Below, piece after piece: positions 37,639 through 48,400 of a stretch of 64,000 nt of DNA. A program made the position numbers and the translations under genes. A model generated the notes under the pieces. That model worked only from the letters and a program-made list of their open reading frames with translations, searched no databases and was not told the DNA's origin. The DNA comes from Ephydatia muelleri. Its lineage: Eukaryota > Porifera > Demospongiae > Spongillida > Spongillidae. Location of the stretch: positions 6,190,248 through 6,254,247 of the forward strand of contig JABACO010000012.1 in the NCBI GenBank assembly GCA_013339895.1, written 5' to 3'. Within the stretch, counting starts at the first letter, position 1, and the number at the start of each line of letters is the position of its first letter.

Positions 37639-37935
37639 TGTGAAGGATTAACGCCAACGCTAGCAACGATACTACCTGAGACCACGTACACAGCTAGGGG
37701 ACACAGCACTTTAATATCACTCCAACATCAATGTGCACAGCACAACACCGTATATATAGTGAAGAGCCATACACAAAAGAAATTGTCATGCACACAAAGC
37801 GCCTGCCTCCCCAGCGCAGAGGCCAGGCACCCCGCAGGGCATCGTAGCCTGCGCACAATAGAGTCCATACAGGGGAATTCCTCTATACGTACGTAAACAC
37901 ACACAAAGTAGGTGCTAATTAGTCAGTCCACCACA
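37639..37935 (-). repeat. 3' LTR of the Gmr1-like element
   Basis: About 297 bases, TGT...ACA type, nearly identical to 42607-42907. Contains TATATATAG, a possible promoter element. Confidence 0.95.
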
Positions 37936-40900
37936 CTCCTCCCTCTTCTTCTCGACAAAAGTCATTTTGTCGGGAGACGAGAAAGGGAGTCAGCATTGCT
38001 GTTGTCCTTTCCTGGTCAATGGCGGACTTGAAACTTAAACGGCTGCAGTGCAATGCTCCACCTAGACAACTTGGCATTATTCTCCTTCAGACGGTCCAGC
38101 CACTCCAAAGCCCGATGATCAGTCTGAACGATAAACGGTTTGCCAAGGAGGTACACTCTGAATGCTTGAGTAGCCAACTTGATGGCAAGACATTCTTTTT
38201 CAATGGTGGAATACTTCTACTCCCTCGGAAGTAGCTTTCGGCTGAAGTAAGCCACTGGGTGGTCTGCTCCCGTGTCATCCACCTGGCTCAACACTGCTCC
38301 AACTCCAACATCTGAGGCATCCGTTTGCAGCACAAAGTCCCTCTCAAAGTCTGGGCTCTGCAGAACAGGGGCACTGCACAGTAGATCCTTAAGTCTCTTG
38401 AACGATGCCTCACACCTTTCGTTCCACACCACCTGGTTAGGTGAAGTCTTCCTAGTAAGGTCCGTCAGAGAAGCTGCAATGCTGGCATAATCAGGGATAA
38501 ATTTCCTATAGTATCCGTTAGCCCAAGGAAACAGCGAACTTCCTTCTTAGTCTTGGGAGTAGAGAAAGCCTCAACACCCTGCAGCTTACTCCTTTCAGGT
38601 TGCACCATGCCATTGCCGACAATGTGGCCAAGATACACACATTGGGCCATCCCAAATTGACATTTTGACGGTTTGGCAGTGAGTCCAGCTTCACGTAGTC
38701 GCTGCAACACACTCCATACTTGTGCCAAGTGTTCCCCCCAAGTTCTGCTGTGGATCACCAGATCATCTAGTAGGCCGCCGCGTAGCTCTCCAATCCCTTC
38801 AAGACTCGATCCATCAATCTCTGGAAGGTTGCTGGCGCTCCCTGCAGACCAAATGGCATCACTTTAAACTGAAAAAGGCCAAAAGGTGTTGTGAAGGCTG
38901 TGAGATGTCTGGATGTGCTGGCCATAGGCACTTGCCAGTAACCCCTCGTGAGATCAAGCGTTGTTATGAACTTTGCCTTGCCCAGCCGATCGATGAGGTC
39001 ATCTATCCTGGGCATAGGGTATGCGTCCATCTGTGACTCAGCATTCAGCCGCCTGTAGTCAATACATAGCCTCAGTGTGCCGTCTTTCTTGTTGACTAGC
39101 ACAATTGGAGACGCCCACTCGCTTAATGAACGCTCAATAATCCCAGCATCCAGCATCTCCTGTACCTCTTTATGCACCAGGTCTTGATATGCATGAGGAA
39201 GTCGGTAAGGTGACAGTCTGACTGGCCTCGTATCTGTAGTGGTCACCTGGTGTTCCACCACAGCTGTACGTCCAGGGTTGTTGCTCATGACATCCCCATA
39301 CTCCGTCAGCAGTTCCTCCAATTGCCCTCTCTGAGCTTCGGATAGCCGGTCGCCAACCTTGGAGTCACCTTCACCACCTCCTCTCCATTCAGGAATCTCC
39401 TCTTCCTCCTCTGTCCAGTCCTCTCCATCCGCCTCTGCCCAGTAGTTCCCATATGTCGGGGTGTTCCATTTCTTTAGCATGTTGACATGGAAGGTCCTCT
39501 CACGCTTCCTGGTATCATGCATATCTACCAGGTAGTTTACACTGCCGATCCTGTGAAGCACTGGATACGGCCCCTGCCATTGTGAAGTCAGAGACCCCGC
39601 TGAAGTAGGAAGTAGCACCAGCACAAGGTCTCCAGGCTTGAATTCCCTCTGGCGTGCATTCAGATCGTACCAGACCTTCTGCCTTCTTTGGGCTTCACTG
39701 AGGTTATCTCTCACCAAGTCAGACATGCTTGCCAACTTCTGCTGTACAGCCAACACATAAGACACCACGTTGTCACTACACTTCTTGGGCTCCTTCCACG
39801 ACTCCTTGAGGATGTCCAAAGGTCCTCGAACTGCCCGGCCGTATAGAGTTCAAAAGGTGAGAACCCGGTAGAGTCTTGGGGAACTTCCTGGTACGCAAAC
39901 AGCAGGTATGGCAACCACTTGTCCCAGTTCAGTTCATCCTCAGCCGCAACCTTCCTCAGCATTGCCTTGAGGGTTTTGTTGAATCGCTCAACAAGACCGT
40001 CTGTCTGGGGATGATAGGGAGATGTACGTATTGGGTGTACATGTAGTAACTGGTAGATTTCTGACAGCAGCTGTGAGGTAAAATTACTCCCCTGATCAGT
40101 CAGCATCTCTTCAGGTATGCCAACCCGAGCAAATATCCGAACCAGCTCTTCCGCAATATGCTCCGCATCAACGGCCTTGACTGGTACAGCCTCAGGGTAC
40201 CGAGTGGCGTAATCGCATATCACGAGAATGTACCGGTTACCCGACTTGGTCCTAGGTAGTGGGCCCACTATGTCCATTACCACGCGCCTGAAAGGTTCTA
40301 TCACCACAGGTAGTGGAATAAGTGGAGCCTTGACCACTTTCTGTTTTGAGAATTTCTGACACACCTGGCAACTTCTGCAGAAATCCTCTACGTCCTTATA
40401 GAGGGTAGGCCAGTAGAACCTGCGTAGGATCTTCTTGGCCGTCTTGTGCTTGCCTAAGTGTCCTGCAATTGGCACCTCGTGTGCCAGTTGGAGCACAGCC
40501 TTTCGACACTGGGTAGGAAGAACCAGCTGATCCACAGCCAACTCTGCATTACACCCCCTGGGTATCCACTGCTTGTAGAGAAGTCCATCTGAACGGTAGT
40601 AGTGGGTTTTCCGCAGCTCTCCAGCTCCAACCTTCAAGTTAGCCACAGAGGGGTCCTCCTTCTGCAGCACCTGTAGCTCCACAGCTGAGATGTCCAGCGC
40701 ACCAGTTCCCATCTTGTGTTGGTGCAACTGCTTCTGAGCCCTCTTCTGGCTTCTGATCAACTTCACCTTAGATCGACCACCACTGAACAAATCGTCATCC
40801 AAGGTGCAACCCTGCGGTGTCTCTGCACATTCTATCTCTGCACCTCCAGCATCTACAGACTGTGCCTCTGCCAGTTCAGTCTCCACCGGTGATGGCTTCA

Positions 40901-42606
40901 CTTGAGAGTCTTCTCTTCCTCCTCTTGCCTCCTTGCCCCAGCTCGTGTCACTACCATCCAAGCTTCGTTGCCTTGTCGCCTGGCGCCACGGGCCTTGCCT
41001 CCTACAAACTTAGCCAACTCAGGCACGTCAGTTCCCAGGAGCACAGACACTGGTAGTGATTTGGACACTGCAGCCTCCACAGTCAGTGGAACTCCATCTA
41101 TCACCAGGTCGACATTTGCAAGAGGGTAGAGTACACTGTCTCCATGTGCACACCGTATAGTAACTGCTTCCCCTGTCACCAGCTTCTTCTCAGGTACCAG
41201 GCTGTGGTGGACAATGGTCTTAGAGCGCCCAGTGTCCAGCACGATATCCTTCACCTCTCTTCCTTCCACCAGTCCCACTCTCTGATGTGTTAGAGTTGCG
41301 GTGACGACCATTGACGCAGTACATGGCCTTCTCGGGGCACCTTGAAGCCACATGCCCCTGTTTCCCACACTTATAACAGGTTACGGTAGATAGGTAGTCT
41401 CCACGCCAATGTCCCGGCCTGAAAAGTCGCTTGTCCCTGGAGTGTGAAGGTCCCCCGTCCTCCTTGCTAGGTTGACTGCTCGTCTTAGTCCCTGGGGCTG
41501 GCACACTAATGACTTGGTCATCCTTAGTAGACTGCCTCCTTGCCTCTTTGTAGTCATCGGCAAGCTGCCCTGCTTCCAAAGCTGTCTTTGGCTTCTGTTC
41601 CTTTACCCAGACCCGAACAGCAGGTGTATAGGGTGTTAAGCATCTGCTCCTGGATTATGGCTTCCTTTACCAGCTCCACAGTGTTCACTCCTCTGAGCCA
41701 CTTATTGGCTAGATCATCCAGACGTATGGACAGGTCCCGATGCGATTCCTCGTGGCTCTGGACCGCTGCCCTGAAACGCTGACGGTAAGTCTCCTCCGTT
41801 ATATCATACTCATAGCGTCTGAGGATGGCCGCCTTTACCGCATCGTAGCTGAGAGCATCCTCTGTCGTCAACGCTGCATACGCCTGCTGTGCCTTCCCGG
41901 TGAGCTGCGGCGCCAACTTGAATATCCACTTGGCCCGAGGAATGCTATAAGCCGCCATCAATCTTTCAAAAGTCGTGAGGTAAGCCTCTATGTCATCACG
42001 ATCAGTGAGCTTTACCCCACGGAGCTCATTTTCACCTGTCCTAGTAGGTTCTGGAGACTCCGTCTTCTTAGCTTCTACTAGTTTCACTAGCAACTCCATC
42101 TGCATACGCAGTTCCTTGTCGCGCTCCTGTCTCTCGAAATCCCTCTGCGCCTCTGCTCGTCTTTTTTCCTCTTCGCGCTCACGTCGCTCTTGCTCTCGCC
42201 TCGCAGCTTCTTCTTCCTCTCTCCGCTTCCTTTCCTCTGCTGCTCGCCTGTTTTCCTCTTCACGCTCACGTCGCTCTTGCTCCTTCTGCGCCTCTGCTCG
42301 TCTTTTTTCCTCTTCGCGCTCCTGTCTCTCTAACTCCTTCTGCGCCTCTGCTCGCCTGCTTTCTTCTTCCCGATCACGTCGTTCTTGTTCTCGCCTCCTC
42401 GCTTCTTCTTCCTCTTTCTGCTTCCTCTCCTCAAGCATTGCCCTCAAGAGATCCGTAAGTCCAGCTAGCCCCTGCTCCATGTCCGTGTCTGCCTGTCTCT
42501 CGATCGTTCCGCTAGTATACGCTCGACCAGAACGTGTGGTCATCCGATTAACGTTAGGGTCCTCTCAGCTTCTGACTGACGACTATCCCGCCGAGCTGCC
42601 ACCACT

Positions 42607-42907
42607 TGTGAAGGATTAACGCCATGCAACGCTAGCAACGATACTACCCGAGACCACGTACACAGCTAGGGGACACAGCACTTTAATATCACTCCAACAT
42701 CAATGTGCACAGCACAACACCGTATATATAGTGAAGAGCCATACACAAAAGAAATTGTCATGCACACAAAGCGCCTGCCTCCCCAGCGCAGAGGCCAGGC
42801 ACCCCGCAGGGCGTCGTAGCCTGCGCACAATAGAGTCCATACAGGGGAATTCCTCTATACGTACGTAAACACACACAAAGTAGGTGCTAATTAGTCAGCC
42901 CGCCACA
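42607..42907 (-). repeat. 5' LTR of the Gmr1-like element
   Basis: About 301 bases; partner of 37639-37935. The first bases inside the element on the transcribed strand (TGGTGGCAGC) are in primer-binding-site position. Confidence 0.95.
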
Positions 42908-43684
42908 CATGCCCACAGCCTTGTTGGCCAAGGATGCAAAGTGGCCGGTACAGGGGATGATTGACTTGCTTGTTTACAACCCTGGACTATATTCTCAATC
43001 TCTGGATCTGTTCCAGGCCACGACACAGTGTTCTTGATACCCTATATCCAGTTTGACACTCCTGGATAACCATAATATAAATTCTTTCAGCACATATTCT
43101 CATCCTTGCGGGGGAATGACCACCCTCTTTCCCCACAAAACACACACTTTCAACAATGACAATTGTAACGAACATACCAAGTATGGGTTTAGAAGGGTTG
43201 TATTAGACATTTGATGCAATAACTGTTGCCATGTTGGGAGAAAATGAGTATATAAGTTAGTGTAATTTAACTTGGCTTGGTTTCTGGGTTCTGGTGCTCA
43301 CATACAGCTCTGATTTAGTCCCTGCAACAGAATGATCCATGAGCACACACTTAGCCATGTTCAACCTCATCCTCACTTTATTGATCTGCTGTAAAACTTC
43401 CTTCACAGTCTCCGTGTGTCCTTTGGTCATTCTGTCCTGTGATTATGATGTCATTCAAATATACCACCTTCCCTAGTATGCCCTGCAAGTAAATTATCCA
43501 ACACACACTGAATATCACTGGAGCCGAAGATACTCTAAATGGTAGTCGAGTGTATTTGAACAAACCTTGCGTTAATGAACAGATTTTTGGACTCTTCGTC
43601 CAATGCCAATTGCTAGCTTGGTGAACATTTCCCACCTACAAATGCAGTCAACAAACCTTCTACTTTAGGAATAGGGTTGTATTA

Positions 43685-44660
43685 AGGGGGCCCAGTCGTA
43701 ATGTTGGTGTTATTTCATGAACTGGATGTGGTTGCTATTAGATTATTAATGGATTTGCTTTGAACCATACATATTTGTATAGAATGAGAGTGTCAATCAT
43801 GTTAATATATAAGATCCAATTTCAAAATGGAGCTCATTAAATGCTGATCGATTGGGGGAAGAAGAAGGTGGGGGAGGGGGGGGGGGGGGGAGGGAATGGA
43901 CAAGCTCTATAAATAAATGGATTAGATTGTACTGTATTCCTCAGATTGCACCCTTGTGAGCTAAGGGTTTGTAGGTTGTTCGAGGATGGCACAAGGTGTT
44001 TTATTATGCATCACTCCACATCCTGATCAGGAAGTGTTCAAATGCTGGTCGAATTGGGCAATGATGGGTATGTCTGTTGATGAGGCCTTTCATTATTTGA
44101 GTCCTAGCTTTGCTGTGCTTGAAGTGGAGTTTAGTCAGATAACAATAGAAGGCAGCTGGAGATGCAGAAAATTAGTTTGTGAGCATACTAAATTCCCCCC
44201 ATACATGTATCTTAGAAGAGCACAAGAGCGCTATGGAACGTAGTCTATTTTTTAATGCAACTACACTTTCTTATATCCAGTGTAACCTATGTCTTGTTTA
44301 TCTTCTACAGTGTAAAATACTGTCTCAGTCTGAAAATATAAACTTACTCATCTGTACCTTCTCCCCATTATTCTATGCATGCAATGTATTTACATGTGGA
44401 ACCAATCAGGGAGTGCATCGCAAGGAGAATGTTTGTAGTCATAAATGTGGCCACTGTAAACAATACTGGAGTATAGCATATGTATTATCCACCTCCTTCA
44501 TGACTGTAGCTTGTAATGAAGCGAGGTCCTACATGGTCGTGTGTACCATTCATCTTGATCCTGTTCACAAGCTCATGGGGTGAGTTGTGCTGTGTTCTCC
44601 AAATGTGCCTGTTTTGTTGCACGCGGTAGTCACTATCAACCTATCAATCAACCCCATTGT
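43685..44660. repeat. Dispersed or duplicated block, copy B
   Basis: Partner of 33660-34310, same orientation, about 10 kb away on the other side of the Gypsy relic. It is longer than copy A because of an internal segment about 44100-44480. A run of G lies at 43873-43890. No supported gene. Confidence 0.85.
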
Positions 44661-45484
44661 TTGTTATGGGATAACTGGTGTGTGTGTGATTGAAATATGT
44701 GCACCTCACATTAGCAACTAACTGGCGTTATTTTTCAAGAGCCTTATTATCATTCTGATGGCTATCGTGCGCATACATAGACAAATACCTGTCTCAACAC
44801 TCATTTGGCACTATACCTTTCGCTAAGCTGTACAATAAACTATAGAAAATCCGATACATCAACTGCAATCATGCAAACGCTGTCTGATGTGTTTCTCAAT
44901 AGAATCATATATATGCCTGCTCACTTTGGCATAGAATTACACATTGCTCTGGAACATCTGGCTCATCATACTTGGGTAATGAGTGGGGTTTCATCAGCTC
45001 TGCAGCGCAAGCTCAAATTTGCTTTCATCCTGTTATGCTTTAATTATCTTTGCATCAAGATTAGTTGCAGAATTAATAAATGAGATTGCAGCAATGTAAA
45101 CAAATTGCAGCTTTTGAAGGATAGCTGGTCCAGTCCGAGGATCCTGTGACCTTAATTATAAAGATGTGGGGATTATGTAATAACAATTAGGGTAGACAAA
45201 TGGGAATGGAGTACATGTAATTGTAATTCGAGTGACATGTAATCCAAAGTCACAAATACACTACTTCAAACATAGCTATAGCTGGGACCAATGTGTAAGG
45301 CTAATGATGGCACACCAAAATTCTGATTCACACTATTGGGTGGCATAATGGTGGATGTGCTTTAGTTGCCAGCTAATGATAGTCCCGATTGTCTTGTGGG
45401 GAGCAATTTTGCCCATCTTTTCCTTCCAAAGAAATATAAAGGTTGCGTTACACATTACATTTGTCAGAGATTTGTGCATACAGC

Positions 45485-48400
45485 ATGATGCATATGTATT
45501 TAATTTTTCTCATCGCAGCTTACCTCCAGGTTCCTGAGGATGCTACTGTGTGTTTGGGATCAGTGTCAAATATTAGTTGTGCTTCAACAAATGCTCAAAC
45601 AATCTTCTATATTGTCAACGATACTAGTGTTCCAAGCCCTGCGCTTAGTGGATTCTCTGTTTCAGCTCCCATCCCCATTGGGAATGTAACACTTGTCACG
45701 CTCACAGTTCAGGGAACATACATTGGCATCTCCCACATACTGTGCAGGATCTTGCTGACCAATGGAACATATGTGGTCAGTGTTTCATACCTTACTGTTC
45801 AAGGTATATCAGTACATGAACGTGTGACATCATTTAGCGCAATGGAGGTGTGCATTAATGTAATTATTAAAAGGTGTAGTTTCACATATGCTTATGGTAT
45901 GTCTGGACTGGACAATAAACTCAATAAGTTCTGATAATTGTAATTTCAGACCTCTACAAACGATTACACCTACATGTACATTTAATTTGCTTTACACTAA
46001 CATAATCATTTCATTACAGAAGACTATTAATCAGGATATTATATTTGAACGTGGATAAATTGATGTAGTTTTGGCCGGCATTATGTACATACATCTATCT
46101 GTACCATGTTTTGGATGCACACATACATGTAAGGTCCACCTTCCATTCCAAGCAACCTGATGGCAGTTGCCACTGGTACCACTCTCAAATTAACCTGGGG
46201 AGCTCCCCTTGGTAATGAACTTCTATCTCTGCTGTATGCTGTGGTGTTCAGGACTGGAAATGGATCCATACTGTTCAATCGCACATTGGGTGAGCTCCAG
46301 GTTATAATAAGCATACCAAATACCTGTGATCAGTATGAAGCAACAGTTATGGCTTACTGTGGGGCTACTAGTGGATATCCAAGCATTCGAAAGTTTAATG
46401 CAGGTGAGGAATAACCATTATATAGCATAATGCCATGATGAAAATATGGCAGCTGTTCTATTTTAATAATTGTAGCACTACAGTACTTAATGACAGGCAC
46501 ATGTTATAGTTTTTACAAATATATTATATTCATGTAGGTATATGTAACACTTCTCAATCTTCAACAACCTCTCCTAATGGTATGTAAACATTTATATCCT
46601 TTCTGTACTGATGAATTTATGGAATCGATAGTTACTGTAATTGGCTAATGTGATATCTTCTTTTTTCATGCTATGTCAATCGTTTGCAATAACAACAGCT
46701 GAGCCAATATCACCAGAAGGTACAGCTTTTCAATTTATGTTCAGCATGCCCATGTAGCAAGTGTACCATGTGACCAAGGGAATTTGGGGGTCGCCAATTT
46801 GATATTTATATGATTACCTATCACACAATTCATTCAGTTTGCATGTACTTATCAGTAAAGTATCCAACTAATGGTCAGTAATCTGTGCAATGCACAATGA
46901 TACCCACAATATTTAAATTTCATAGCACTATGTAGCTGAAATATATCAAACACTGCTGTGGAATTTCGTATTTTCAGAAAAGAACCATGATTTATGCATC
47001 CCAATTGCAACTGGCTTCCGATGAGGGTACAGCCTAGTGTTCTTAGTTAAAATGGAGGATGGAGGAAGGCTATTTAATTATTTGTGAGTGTACGTTATTC
47101 CTTTGTAGTTGGGAGCCTATTTATATAGTTTTGTTTGATTAACTAGGATAAATGAAAATAATCAACAGTGTTACAGAATCCTGACTTTCCTGTGTATGCG
47201 TTATTACTTAATTGTTACTATTTCATGTTGCAATAATGATTGTACAGGGCAGTGTTGTCCTATGGTATATGTTTAACTATTGAAATATATCAAACACTGC
47301 TGTGGAATTTCTTATTTTGAAAAGAACCATGTTTATACATCCCAATTGCAACTGGCTTCTGATGAGGGTACAGCCTAGTGTTCTTAGTTGAAATGGAGGA
47401 TGGAGGATTAGGAAGGCTATTGAGTGAGTGTACATTATTCCTTTACATGTCAATATCACATTATCTGCAGTACAAAGGAATTTTTTTGTATACTGAGGTA
47501 TTCTAAATCAAAATTCAACTTGAGAGGAAGCAGTTTGGATCACTTGCACTCTCAAATGTGTCCTACATAAATTCTGATTCTATTTAAGTCAATGGGCAGG
47601 GCAGCAGCATGGGGTATGCAATACTCTCTAAGTCAGTGGGCTTTACAGCTTTAATGAAGGAGTAGCACAAATTATTATTGAATGGCATGAACAAATGCAG
47701 TTTTTATTGTTAGTAATGAACTTCAAAGAAGCAATTTGGACTACATGCTCATGTCAATCTTGCCCTACATATGTTCTGAGTCCATCAAAGCCAATGGGCA
47801 GGGCAACAGCATGGGATATCTCTGTTGTGGCTCAACCCATGCAATATTCCTGAAGCAAAGAGATAACTGTGGGCTTTGCAGCTTCAATGAAGGAACAGCA
47901 CAAATTGTTAAAGAATGTAGTTCCCCTGTCTTTAGCATATGGTCGCTTGGGGGAGAAGGCTTGTGTTATGTATTGCGGTTATCTCTAGAACATTCATTAC
48001 CACTAAACAGGTTTCTCCAGTATAGATCCGGTTTTGCCGGTTGATGGATTGATATGCCATTGTGTGTACGTTGTGCCTCAGTTGTACACAACCAAAAAAA
48101 TACAGCCCGATACGGAACCGGAAGGCATTGACATTCCGACACAGGGCCGATATCGGAATAGGGTCAGGTCGGTAGTAATTAACGACTTGGTTCGGGTTTG
48201 TAAAGTCGATTCGGAACGGGTTGTAGTTCCATTCCGTATTGAGCCGATAACGTACCGTACAAAGTGTGGTTACGGCTCTGTTACGAAGTGCTAACAGCCC
48301 GTACCGGTCTGAAAATAATAACTTCTTACTAACTGCCAATGGCGCAGTGTACTTTACGTGGTCTTTGGATGCCCAGCGGCGAGATTCTGGCAAGATCGTG

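Larger units (their letters stand above)
37639..42907 (-). mobile_element. Gmr1-like Ty3/Gypsy LTR retrotransposon (integrase before RT)
   Basis: A 5.3-kb LTR element on the - strand with a CATGC target duplication (37634-37638 and 42908-42912). Parts in transcription order: 5' LTR 42607-42907; gag about 41550-42543 with a ~110-residue Glu/Arg-rich helical stretch and a SCAN-like capsid segment (KWIFKLAPQLTGKAQQAY); a zinc knuckle (CYKCGKQGHVASRC) and an aspartic protease region about 40900-41400; integrase about 39750-40650 (zinc-binding region, DIVGPLP, SPYHPQTDGLVERFNKT); reverse transcriptase about 38470-39300 (LCIDYRRLN, GFW-type palm motifs); RNase H about 37960-38440; purine tract about 37936-37955; 3' LTR. 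Integrase upstream of RT is the Gmr1 signature. The LTRs are about 98% identical, so insertion was fairly recent. It carries a few breaks in pol and is treated as a fossil. Confidence 0.9.
36890..43684 (-). mobile_element. Old Ty3/Gypsy relic, split by a younger LTR element
   Basis: Decayed - strand fossil. Reverse-transcriptase similarity lies about 43390-43640 (LFKYTRLPF, a VYLNDIIITG active-site region), integrase zinc-binding and linker similarity about 42920-43200, and integrase core and tail similarity about 36900-37638. The domain order is RT then integrase, as in the K02A2.6/Mag group of Ty3/Gypsy. No LTRs could be outlined. It carries many breaks and is clearly old. The Gmr1-like element at 37639-42907 inserted into it, splitting the integrase portion. 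Confidence 0.75.

Noticed and set aside
41990-42619. Ser/Arg-rich frame on the + strand, 209 codons
   Set aside because: Antisense shadow of the Glu/Arg-rich gag region of the Gmr1-like element.
43986-44243. + strand 85-codon frame in duplicated block B
   Set aside because: The frame is not preserved in block A (33.7-34.3 kb), which argues against a coding sequence.
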